This document shows, piece after piece, positions 33,129-39,596 of a stretch of 39,596 nt of DNA. The translations under genes were made by a program, and so were the position numbers. Source of the stretch: an uncultured Bacteroidota bacterium (GTDB taxonomy: Bacteria; Bacteroidota; Rhodothermia; Rhodothermales; Salinibacteraceae); contig CAJXKO010000016.1 of assembly GCA_913055845.1 (NCBI GenBank), positions 1 to 39,596 on the forward strand, in the 5' to 3' direction. The first letter of the stretch is position 1. Every line of letters begins with the position of its first letter. Under the pieces are notes generated by a model, which worked only from the letters and a program-made list of their open reading frames with translations, was not told the origin of the DNA and searched no databases.

Positions 33129-34406
33129 ATGCGCCTCCGAACCTTTTATTCGACGGCCCTCGCCCTTCTTCTCTTGTCCCTCACGGCCCCGTCCACCTCG
33201 GCCCAAGACCTCCTGATCCCGATGGACGAGCAGCAGGAAAATCACTTGAAGGCATACGGCGCCGTGTACGCCACGCTTCAGGACGGTCAAACGGTGGACT
33301 GGCTCCTCAACTACCGCGGAGGTGCGTTTCTTACGACGGCAACCGAGACCATTCAGCGCGAGCTGCAGGTCCGGGGTGTCTCCTTTACTCAGGTACCCGC
33401 GGGCCAGGCCGCCACCATTCTCTCGAAGGTGGAGTCGGACGGCAGCAACAAGGCGGTGGTGCCCCTAGAGAAGGCGCCGGAGATTGCCGTTTACGCCCCC
33501 GACGGTGCCGTGCCCTGGGACGATGCGGTGCGCCTAGCCCTGGAGTACGCCGAGGTCCCCCACGACGTGATCTACGACGAAGAAGTCCTCAACGGTGAGC
33601 TCTCCTCCTACGACTGGGTGCATCTCCACCACGAGGACTTCACAGGCCAGTTTGGCAAGTTCATCCGCTACCGCAACGAGCCCTGGTACATCCAGAAGCA
33701 GCAGAAGGCCGAAGCAGCGGCCGAAGAGTTTGGCTTCCGGAAGGTTAGTCAACTCAAACTGGCCGTGGCCCAGCGGCTCAAGCAGTATGTCTCGCAGGGT
33801 GGCTTCCTGTTCTCCATGTGCTCCGGTACCGAAACCTTCGACATTGCCTTGGCCGCCCACGACACAGACGTGGTGCCCAAGGCCTACGATGGGGATCCGG
33901 TAGACCCGAACGCACTGCAGCAACTGGACTACGGCAATACACTCGCCTTCCGCAACTTTACCCCCAACCTCAACGCCCGCGAATACTCGCACTCCGACAT
34001 CGACGTGGGGCCTCCGCCCTCCAAGATGCGGGACCCATCGCTCGACTACTTCACGCTGTTCGAATTCAGTGCCAAGTGGGATCCTGTGCCCACGATGCTC
34101 ACTCAAAACCACGTCGCAACGGTAAAGGGATTTGTGGGGCAGACCACGGCCTATAGCGAAGACGTGCTAAAGGAGGACGTGGTGGTGCTGGCCGAGGCGC
34201 CGGATCGTCCTCAAGTGCGCTACATCCACGGCACCCACGGGAAGGGCACCTTTACGTTTTACAGCGGCCACGACCCAGAGGACTACCAGCACTTTGTGGG
34301 GGACCCGCCCACCGATCTCTCGCTCCACCCCAACTCGCCCGGTTACCGGCTCATCCTGAACAACATTCTCTTCCCGGCGGCCAAGAAGAAAAAACAGAAG
34401 ACGTAG
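33129..34406 (+). CDS. Exported GATase1-like protein (database name often asparagine synthetase B)
   Basis: The 425-residue exported protein has a signal peptide (TFYSTALALLLLSLTAPSTSAQD). I recall close relatives across Bacteroidota labelled asparagine synthetase B, but none of the AsnB signatures (N-terminal Cys nucleophile, PP-loop SGGLDS) are present, so that name is misleading. Instead it has a class I amidotransferase/DJ-1-like layout: EKAPEIAVYAPDGAVPWDD, YDWVHLHHEDFTGQFGKFI, a nucleophile-elbow-like GFLFSMCSGTETFDIAL with Cys231, and a His-rich YIHGTHGKGTFTFYSGHDPEDYQ region near 365-387. It ends in a strikingly basic AAKKKKQKT tail. Enzymatic activity is unproven. It follows the TPR gene closely, suggesting a periplasmic partnership. 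Confidence 0.75.
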   Translation: MRLRTFYSTALALLLLSLTAPSTSAQDLLIPMDEQQENHLKAYGAVYATLQDGQTVDWLLNYRGGAFLTTATETIQRELQVRGVSFTQVPAGQAATILSKVESDGSNKAVVPLEKAPEIAVYAPDGAVPWDDAVRLALEYAEVPHDVIYDEEVLNGELSSYDWVHLHHEDFTGQFGKFIRYRNEPWYIQKQQKAEAAAEEFGFRKVSQLKLAVAQRLKQYVSQGGFLFSMCSGTETFDIALAAHDTDVVPKAYDGDPVDPNALQQLDYGNTLAFRNFTPNLNAREYSHSDIDVGPPPSKMRDPSLDYFTLFEFSAKWDPVPTMLTQNHVATVKGFVGQTTAYSEDVLKEDVVVLAEAPDRPQVRYIHGTHGKGTFTFYSGHDPEDYQHFVGDPPTDLSLHPNSPGYRLILNNILFPAAKKKKQKT

Positions 34407-34438
34407 CCCCTCCTTTCTCTTCCCCCTGCTTCTCCCCT

Positions 34439-34993
34439 ATGCCCCCCGACCGCTCCGCCAATCCGGTATCCCACTCTCGCTGCAAGATGACTGAGATCGT
34501 GTTGCCCAACGACACGAATGGCCTGGGTAACATGATGGGCGGGCGGTTGCTGCACCTGATGGACAAGTGCGCGGCCATCTCGGCCCAGCGGCACGCCCAC
34601 CGGGTCTGCGTGACCGCTGCCGTGGACAACGTCGAGTTTCAGTCCGCCATCCAGGAAGGGGAAGTGGTGGTCATCGAGAGCCACGTGAACCGCGCTTTCC
34701 ACACCTCAATGGAAGTAGAACTCAACGTGTGGGCCGAAAATCCCTTGGAGGAGACCGAGCGCAAGTGCAACCGTGCCTTCTACACGTATGTGGCCTTGGA
34801 CGACGAGGGGGCCCCGGTGCCCGTCCCCGATGTACAGCCGGAGACGACCAAAGAACAGGAGCGCTACGAGGCCGCCGCCAAGCGTCGCGACATCCGCCTC
34901 GTGCTGGCGGGTCGGCAGGGCTTAGACGAAGCCTCGAGCCTTAAAGAGGATATGCTCACGGCGCTGCAACGCTCGACGGATCTTCCTGGATGA
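34439..34993 (+). CDS. Acyl-CoA thioesterase (hotdog fold, YciA/BFIT type)
   Basis: A 184-residue cytoplasmic thioesterase that hydrolyses acyl-CoA to free fatty acid and CoA. The hotdog core shows MTEIVLPNDTNGLGNMMGGRLLHLMDKCAAI, in which the N-x-x-G-x-M-x-G-G-R-L-L-x-x-M-D pattern includes the catalytic Asn/Asp region. VTAAVDNVEFQSAIQEGEVVVIESHV and TSMEVELNVWAENP follow, then the second-strand block CNRAFYTYVALDDEG. The C-terminal 50 residues form a charged helix seen in acyl-CoA hydrolases of this type. The first 16 residues are probably unstructured; an internal ATG at 34487 (MTEIV) is an alternative start. It lies 32 bases after the GATase-like gene and abuts the next gene directly. Confidence 0.9.
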   Translation: MPPDRSANPVSHSRCKMTEIVLPNDTNGLGNMMGGRLLHLMDKCAAISAQRHAHRVCVTAAVDNVEFQSAIQEGEVVVIESHVNRAFHTSMEVELNVWAENPLEETERKCNRAFYTYVALDDEGAPVPVPDVQPETTKEQERYEAAAKRRDIRLVLAGRQGLDEASSLKEDMLTALQRSTDLPG

Positions 34994-35497
34994 ATGAAAT
35001 GGGTCGTGCTGCGGGACCGGACCCAGACCTTCCGCCTGTGGGCGTCGTCTCTCCTGGCCGTCATCGGGGCCAGTCTTCTTCTGCTCCCCTCTGCCTCCGC
35101 CCAGCGACAGCCCGGCGCGACCGGCGTCGGGTTTCAGGTGGGGCAGCCGGGAGGACTCGTCCTCAAGCTGTACCAGCCGGACTCAGTGGCCTACGACGCG
35201 GTGCTGACGTCCGACGCCGATGATTTTGCGGTCGCCCACGTTCACCGTTTGTGGGAGCGAGCCCTCCCCAACTCGCCCCTACACTTTTACCTTGGCCCCG
35301 GTCTCATGGCAGGCGCCGGGCGCCTGTCGAGCACGCCCCGCCTGCGTCTCGGCCTGAGTACCGAAGCTGGACTCAATTTTTACGCCGAACGGTTCGAGGT
35401 CTTCTTGCATCTAACGCCCACCCTCCGGTTCTTACCCACGAGTCACGTGGCCCTCGACGGCAACGTCGGCCTCCGCTACTACCTTCGCTTTCCCTAA
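34994..35497 (+). CDS. Small exported envelope protein, possibly a beta-barrel or lipocalin-like fold
   Basis: The 167-residue protein begins immediately after the thioesterase stop (the ATG at 34994 follows TGA at 34991-34993). It has a long basic N-region and signal sequence (LWASSLLAVIGASLLLLPSASAQ, cut after SAQ or ASA). The mature part alternates hydrophobic and polar residues in strand-like fashion: TGVGFQVGQPGGLVLKLYQ, LHFYLGPGLMAGAG, RLRLGLSTEAGLNFYAERFEVFLHLTPTL, VALDGNVGLRYYLRF. It ends in an aromatic Phe-Pro, similar to small outer-membrane barrel proteins. No family is recognised with confidence. Its translation is probably coupled to the thioesterase gene. Confidence 0.7.
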   Translation: MKWVVLRDRTQTFRLWASSLLAVIGASLLLLPSASAQRQPGATGVGFQVGQPGGLVLKLYQPDSVAYDAVLTSDADDFAVAHVHRLWERALPNSPLHFYLGPGLMAGAGRLSSTPRLRLGLSTEAGLNFYAERFEVFLHLTPTLRFLPTSHVALDGNVGLRYYLRFP

Positions 35498-35535
35498 CGG
35501 GTGGGTGCCTCTCGACCAACACTTCTCGCTGCTTT

Positions 35536-36456
35536 ATGCTGTCAACCCGCGTCCTTCTTACCGGCGCCAACGGCCTCCTCGGGCAGGCAATGGTGCGACG
35601 ATTGGGCCCGGACGCCGACTACACTGTTCTCGCCACGGCACGGGACGAGACGCCCCGGTTCGAGAAAGGCCTTTGCCGCTACACCCATCTGGACGTAACC
35701 CAACCCAGCGAAGTAACCGCAGTGGTCGAGGACTTTGGGCCGCACGTGGTGGTGAACTGCGCCGCCATGTCCGACGTGGCGGCCTGCGACGAGCACCGCA
35801 GCGACGCCTGGGCCGTAAATGCCCGGGCCGTGAAGACGCTTGCGAAGGAGTGCCGCCAGACCGGTACCCGGTTGGTGCAGGTCTCGTCCGACTTCGTATT
35901 CAACGGAAAGCGCGGACCATACAACGAAACCGCCCGTCCCGACCCGGTCAACTACTACGGCCGCTCTAAACTCGCAGGCGAAAACCACCTCCGCGAATCC
36001 GGACGGTCCAACTGGGCCCTCGTCCGCACCGTGCTGCTGTACGGGCCTGCTCGGGACCTGAGCCGGTTCAACATCGTCCGCTGGATCATCGACCAGCTGT
36101 CGGCCGGAGAGACGCTTCACATGGTGGACGACCAGCATCGCACGCCCACACACGTTGACGACCTGGCGACCGGTATCGAACAACTGATATCTCGGGAGAA
36201 GACCGGCATCTACCACATGTCCGGCCCCGACCTCGTGTCGATCTACGAGTTGGCCTGCATGGTGGCCGAGGTGTTTGATCTCGACGCCTCGCGCATCGAG
36301 TCCGTGTCGAGTGATTTTTTTGAGGACGAGGTAGAGCGCCCTTCGCATACTGGGTTCCTCCTTGACAAAGCCCGGGCGGAGCTTGACTACGACCCGCGCT
36401 CCCTCAAGAACGGCCTGCGTGATCTTAAAGAGCGCCGCTCCCACCAGACCCCGTAA
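35536..36456 (+). CDS. SDR-family sugar nucleotide reductase, RmlD-like
   Basis: The 306-residue extended short-chain dehydrogenase is related to dTDP-4-dehydrorhamnose reductase (RmlD). The NAD(P) motif is VLLTGANGLLGQAMV at the N-terminus. VVNCAAMSDVAACDEHRSDAWAVN, the SSDFVFNGKRGPYNE block and the catalytic YYGRSKLAGE (Tyr-x3-Lys) follow, then VRTVLLYGP and HRTPTHVDDLATGI. The start at the ATG at 35536 places the nucleotide loop at residue 8. It could act in dTDP-rhamnose or a related surface-sugar pathway, but no other rml genes are near, and MAT2B-like or other functions are possible. It lies 38 bases after the envelope protein gene and 37 before serS. Confidence 0.85.
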   Translation: MLSTRVLLTGANGLLGQAMVRRLGPDADYTVLATARDETPRFEKGLCRYTHLDVTQPSEVTAVVEDFGPHVVVNCAAMSDVAACDEHRSDAWAVNARAVKTLAKECRQTGTRLVQVSSDFVFNGKRGPYNETARPDPVNYYGRSKLAGENHLRESGRSNWALVRTVLLYGPARDLSRFNIVRWIIDQLSAGETLHMVDDQHRTPTHVDDLATGIEQLISREKTGIYHMSGPDLVSIYELACMVAEVFDLDASRIESVSSDFFEDEVERPSHTGFLLDKARAELDYDPRSLKNGLRDLKERRSHQTP

Positions 36457-36493
36457 GCCTCGCTCCCCTCACACACCCTCGCTTTCGCATCTC

Positions 36494-37780
36494 ATGATCG
36501 ACCTCGATACTGTCCGCAACCATCCCCGCCGCGTGAAAGAGGCCCTCCGCGCCAAAGGCCTAGGCTCCCCCGACCTCGTGGACACGCTGTTGGAGGTCGA
36601 CGAAACCCGCCGGGCCGCCGTCACGGAACTGCAGGAGACCCAGTCGCGGCAGAATGACCTGTCGCAGCAAATTGGCACCCTCAAGCGGGAAGGGAAAGAC
36701 GAGGCGGCGGAGGAGATTATCGAGAAAACCAGCCAGATGAAAGAGACAATCAAACGCCTCAAGGACGAAGTGCAGGACGCCGAGACGCGGCAGGAAGAGC
36801 TCGTTCTCAAGCTGCCAAACATCCCGCATCCCAGCGTGCCAGTGGGAGCGGACGAGAGCGACAACGAGGTGGTGGAGACGTTTGGCAACCCGCCCACCTT
36901 CGACTTCGATCCGGCCCCGCACTGGGAACTGGCCGACCGGCACAATCTCGTGGACCTAGAGCGGGGAGCCAAGGTGACGGGGAGCGGGTTTCCTTTTTAC
37001 CTCGGCAAAGGGGCGCGTCTTCAGCGGGGCTTGCTCAACTTCTTCTTGGACCGGGCCCGCGAGCGGGGCTACACCGAGATGCAGTCCCCCCTCTTCGTAA
37101 ACCCCAAGAGTGCGGAGGGTACCGGCCAACTGCCAGACAAGGACGACCTGATGTACGAGGTCCCGCGGGACGACTTCTATCCCATCCCCACCGCCGAGGT
37201 CCCCGTCACCAACTTCCACCGCGACGAGATCCTCTCGGCCGACGACCTGCCGCGCCAGTACTGCACCTACTCGCCCTGCTGGCGCCGCGAGGCCGGCAGC
37301 TACGGCTCGGAGGTGCGCGGCCTCAACCGCCTCCACCAGTTCGACAAAGTCGAACTCGTTCGCATTGTGCACCCCGACGAGAGCTACCGGGCACTCGACG
37401 AACTCCTTGAGGACGCGGAGAGTGCCCTCGATGCGCTCGACCTCCCCTACCGCCGCCTGCTCATGTGCACCGGCGACATGGGCTTTACCCAAGCCAAAGT
37501 GTACGACCTGGAGGTGTGGAGCGCCGCCCAGGAGCGGTGGCTGGAAGTATCTTCGGTCTCTAACTTCGAGGCCTTCCAGGCACGTCGCATGCAGATTCGC
37601 TACCGGCCGGAACCAGAGGCCAAACCCGAACTGGTGCATACCCTCAACGGTAGCGGCCTCGCCTTTCCCCGCATCGTGGCGGCCCTTCTCGAAAATAATC
37701 AGCAACCCGACGGCTCCATTGAACTGCCGGAGGTCCTACACTCGTATACTGGCTTCGCCCGTATTGAGGCGGAGGCGTGA
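36494..37780 (+). CDS. serS: Seryl-tRNA synthetase
   Basis: SerS charges tRNA-Ser and tRNA-Sec with serine. The 428-residue protein starts at the ATG at 36494, MIDLDTVRNHPRRVKEALRAKG, the typical beginning. The antiparallel coiled-coil arm spans about 30-100, rich in Glu, Lys and Gln. Class II motifs are visible: GSGFPFYLGKGARLQRGLLNF near motif 1, the motif 2 CWRREAGSYGSEVRGLNRLHQF, then SSVSNFEAFQARRMQIRYR and the motif 3 HTLNGSGLAFPRIVAALLENNQ. It ends with ELPEVLHSYTGF. It is the last gene of the plus-strand run; its stop lies 40 bases from the convergent fbp end, and the spacer contains the palindrome CGGGGATCCCCG (37803-37814). Confidence 0.97.
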   Translation: MIDLDTVRNHPRRVKEALRAKGLGSPDLVDTLLEVDETRRAAVTELQETQSRQNDLSQQIGTLKREGKDEAAEEIIEKTSQMKETIKRLKDEVQDAETRQEELVLKLPNIPHPSVPVGADESDNEVVETFGNPPTFDFDPAPHWELADRHNLVDLERGAKVTGSGFPFYLGKGARLQRGLLNFFLDRARERGYTEMQSPLFVNPKSAEGTGQLPDKDDLMYEVPRDDFYPIPTAEVPVTNFHRDEILSADDLPRQYCTYSPCWRREAGSYGSEVRGLNRLHQFDKVELVRIVHPDESYRALDELLEDAESALDALDLPYRRLLMCTGDMGFTQAKVYDLEVWSAAQERWLEVSSVSNFEAFQARRMQIRYRPEPEAKPELVHTLNGSGLAFPRIVAALLENNQQPDGSIELPEVLHSYTGFARIEAEA

Positions 37781-37820
37781 GATGAGGCGTGACTTGATTC
37801 CACGGGGATCCCCGCGGGCA

Positions 37821-38918
37821 TCACGCTGGCATCGCCCGTTCCGGCTCGCCCTGCAGGAACGCCTCAGCACGTCGCACCATCTCTTTGCTCCCGATAAACA
37901 GGGGTGTGCGCTGGTGTAGCTTCTCGGGAGATTTTTCTAGAATCCGGGTGTGGCCGTCGGAGGCCGCCCCACCCGCCTCCTCGGCGATGAAGCCCATGGG
38001 ATTGGCCTCGTACATGAGCCGTAGTTTGCCCTCGGGACTGCCCTCGGTGGCGGGGTACATATAGATGCCCCCCTTCAGGAGGTTGCGGTGAAAGTCCGAG
38101 ACGAACGACCCGATGTAACGCGTCTTCGCGGGCCGGTTCGTCTCCGGATCCTGCTGCTGCAGCCAGTCGAGGTATTCGCGCAGCCCCCCCTCAAAGGAAT
38201 GGTAATAGCCGCTGTTGATGGAAAAGATGCGGCCCCGATCCGGCGTTTGCAGATCCGGGTGGGACAGCAAAAACTCACCAATGGAAGGGTCGAGCGTGAA
38301 GCCGTTCACGCCGTTGCCCGTGGTGTACACCAGCATCGTCGAAGAGCCATAAACAATGTATCCGGCAGCCACCTGCTCCGTACCCGACTGCAGGGCCGCC
38401 TTGGGATCGGGCTTTTCTTCATCGTATCCGTCCGGCAGACGGTAGATGCTAAAGATGGTGCCCACCGACACGTTCACGTCGATGTTGGAGGAACCATCGA
38501 GCGGATCGAGCAGCACGATGTACTGACCGTCCCCTTCCTGTGAAACGCTGCTCAACGGAATTGCCTCGGCGTGCTCCTCCGACCCAATGAGACAGCACTC
38601 CCCCCCCCTTCGCAGGGCCTGTACAAACTCGCGGTGGGCGAGGGCGTCCATCTTTTGCTGCACCTCGCCCTGCACGTTGGTCTCCCCCGTGCTCCCGTAC
38701 ACGTCGATGAGCCCGGCGCGCCGCATGTCACGGTTCACAATCTTGGCCGCCAGGCTAATGTCGCGGAGGAGGCGCGAAAACGCCCCCGTCGAATGGGGAA
38801 ACGAGTCCTGCCGTTCGATAATGAATTGCTCCAGGGTCTTGAACGTGCCAAGTTCTCCTTCCGGAGAACCGTCCCCAGCGTGAGACGAAGCGCCGTCCGG
38901 TCTAGTGTAACCAGTCAT
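37821..38918 (-). CDS. fbp: Fructose-1,6-bisphosphatase, class I
   Basis: Fbp removes the 1-phosphate from fructose 1,6-bisphosphate, the penultimate regulated step of gluconeogenesis. The 365-residue product (ATG at 38916-38918) has a 25-residue polar leader. LRDISLAAKIVNRDM, DVYGSTGETNVQGEVQQKMD, LIGSEEHAEAI and the metal-binding VLLDPLDGSSNIDVNVSVGTIFSIYR follow. The substrate region YIGSFVSDFHRNLLKGGIYMYP and the C-terminal LRLMYEANPMGFIAEEAGG with NPM complete the class I pattern. It is transcribed alone, from a promoter overlapped by a LacI-family-like palindrome that also occurs upstream of pckA. TIGR04282-type gene upstream ends 187 bases away. Confidence 0.96.
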   Translation of the reverse strand: MTGYTRPDGASSHAGDGSPEGELGTFKTLEQFIIERQDSFPHSTGAFSRLLRDISLAAKIVNRDMRRAGLIDVYGSTGETNVQGEVQQKMDALAHREFVQALRRGGECCLIGSEEHAEAIPLSSVSQEGDGQYIVLLDPLDGSSNIDVNVSVGTIFSIYRLPDGYDEEKPDPKAALQSGTEQVAAGYIVYGSSTMLVYTTGNGVNGFTLDPSIGEFLLSHPDLQTPDRGRIFSINSGYYHSFEGGLREYLDWLQQQDPETNRPAKTRYIGSFVSDFHRNLLKGGIYMYPATEGSPEGKLRLMYEANPMGFIAEEAGGAASDGHTRILEKSPEKLHQRTPLFIGSKEMVRRAEAFLQGEPERAMPA

Positions 38919-38970
38919 GATTGATACAGATCTGTGTAAGCAAGCCGAAGAGATGACCGTCGTGATCTAC

Positions 38971-38999
38971 AACGTACGAGGTTTTGGAAGCGGTTCCAA
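38971..38999 (-). promoter_or_regulatory. Candidate fbp promoter
   Basis: On the minus strand TTGGAA (38994-38999) and TACGTT (38971-38976) are spaced by 17 bases. Transcription would start near 38964, giving a leader of about 46 bases to the fbp ATG. The -35 hexamer is one arm of the palindrome at 38984-38999, so a bound regulator would block polymerase. The TACGTT -10 recurs before uppS. Confidence 0.45.
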
Positions 39000-39000
39000 G
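38984..39000. promoter_or_regulatory. LacI-family-like palindromic operator at fbp
   Basis: TTGGAAGCGGTTCCAAG contains perfect 6-base arms TTGGAA and TTCCAA around GCGG, with the central CG typical of LacI-family sites. It covers the fbp -35 element. It matches the pckA site (14568-14584) at 14 of 17 positions, in non-coding DNA in both cases. Regulation by a common repressor is inference; the regulator is not encoded here. Confidence 0.5.
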
Positions 39001-39104
39001 CCGCCGAGGAGGAGGATTGGATTGCAGCCCCCTGCGTGAGTGGAGGAATTCGTCTCGTCACCAGAAGCGGCGAACAACCACAAAGCATGAACGACCGGCG
39101 TCGG

Positions 39105-39596
39105 CTACAGGAGGGCGCGGAGTTCTAGCTGGTGCACGATGCGTTGCGTGTTTGGGGCCTCGGTGGTGTCCGCCTCGAGGTCCGCAAGCATACGTGTCAA
39201 GTCCGTCGGGGTGTCCACGTCGTACCACTGCGGGAGAATCGTGAGATGAGCGTCGGTCCGCTCAGCCCGGGCAAGCGTGTCGGTGAAGACCCGCGAGTGG
39301 CTATAGGTCATGTCGTCGAACAGTTGCGGATAGTAAGCGCTCATGCCGATTAGGTAGAACCCGCCGTCTTGGGTCGGGCCGAGGCAGAGAGCCTCCGCCT
39401 CATCGAGCGCCTGCTCAGCCTGTCGGAGGAAGGAGACGGGAAGCGTCGGGTGATCGCTGCCCATGAGCAGCGCCCGGTCGTACCCGGCACGCAAGGTATC
39501 GGCAAACGCCGACCGCATCCGGGCCCCGAGGTCGTCCCCGGACTGGGCATGGAGCGTCACCTCACTCGGCAATCCGTCGAACCCATCATCCGGAAC
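39105..39596 (-). CDS. TIGR04282/DUF2064-type glycosyltransferase (5' end outside window)
   Basis: At least 163 residues of the C-terminal part of a GT-A-like glycosyltransferase of the DUF2064 / TIGR04282 type are present; the frame is open to the window edge. Seen are SGDDLGARMRSAFADTLRAG, then the nucleotide-sugar or donor-site block RALLMGSDHPTLPVSFLRQA with the G-S-D motif. The family signature LCLGPTQDGGFYLIGMS and the C-terminal LPQWYDVDTPTDLTRML follow. Members near arsenic genes are annotated for arsenosugar synthesis, but many are elsewhere and of unknown acceptor; nothing here points to arsenic. The gene is upstream of fbp on the same strand, but fbp appears to have its own promoter. 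Confidence 0.88.
   Translation of the reverse strand, partial: VPDDGFDGLPSEVTLHAQSGDDLGARMRSAFADTLRAGYDRALLMGSDHPTLPVSFLRQAEQALDEAEALCLGPTQDGGFYLIGMSAYYPQLFDDMTYSHSRVFTDTLARAERTDAHLTILPQWYDVDTPTDLTRMLADLEADTTEAPNTQRIVHQLELRALL

Noticed and set aside
37803-37814. CGGGGATCCCCG between serS and fbp as a bidirectional terminator
   Set aside because: The palindrome has no loop and no U-tract on either side, so it would make a poor intrinsic terminator.
39105-39596. Arsenosugar synthesis role for the TIGR04282-type gene
   Set aside because: No arsenic methylation, resistance or radical-SAM arsenosugar gene is present beside it; the family name alone is not enough.

Overview
The window reads as ordinary chromosomal DNA of a GC-rich, free-living, Gram-negative bacterium, most likely a halophilic member of Rhodothermota near Salinibacter. 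The reasons are: an outer-membrane assembly gene set (bamA plus two OmpH/Skp-type chaperones); an exported protein family I otherwise know from Bacteroidota; weak or absent Shine-Dalgarno sequences before most starts; and acid-rich insertions and linkers (for example in SecD) of the kind seen in salt-in halophiles. The taxonomic placement is inference from protein character, not from a search. I see no insertion sequence, prophage, CRISPR array or rRNA. Gene density is high, and only two spacers exceed 300 bases (9899-10212 and 27910-28264).

Layout. 1-3661: a gene end, then a GbsR/MarR-type regulator with YraN on the minus strand, divergent from a SAM hydroxide adenosyltransferase (DUF62) and a membrane protein with a degenerate sigma-factor-like N-terminus. 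3663-9898 (minus): a small unknown protein, secD, secF, purA and an orphan sensor histidine kinase. 10213-14413: a monoacylglycerol-lipase-like hydrolase, convergent with a SIMPL-domain protein, asnS and a UbiA-like membrane protein. 14640-18370: pckA, a 47-residue membrane peptide, tRNA-Gly(GCC) with its terminator, a GNAT acetyltransferase and aspartate-semialdehyde dehydrogenase. 18613-20599: folD and an MscS channel on the plus strand. 20607-30986 (minus): a long envelope-centred run, dxr - rseP - uppS - bamA - ompH - ompH - panB - surE - yjbQ. 31227-37780 (plus): a tight six-gene run of an exported TPR protein, an exported GATase-like protein, an acyl-CoA thioesterase, a small envelope protein, an RmlD-like reductase and serS. 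37821-39596 (minus): fbp and a TIGR04282-type glycosyltransferase cut by the window end.

How the genes work together. The dxr-to-ompH run links isoprenoid precursor synthesis, undecaprenyl diphosphate, envelope-stress proteolysis and outer-membrane protein assembly. SecDF supplies the export step. pckA and fbp are the two committed steps of gluconeogenesis. Although 24 kb apart, they carry nearly the same LacI-family-like palindrome (GGAAGCG-C/G-TTCC core) at their promoters, which is the most interesting regulatory observation here. Other points worth a look are a 9-5-9 inverted repeat before the GbsR-like regulator, the sigma-like/transmembrane fusion, a roughly 70-residue charged helical insertion in AsnRS, an acidic insertion in SecD, and the TPR/GATase-like exported pair. 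No clearly new multi-gene system is evident.
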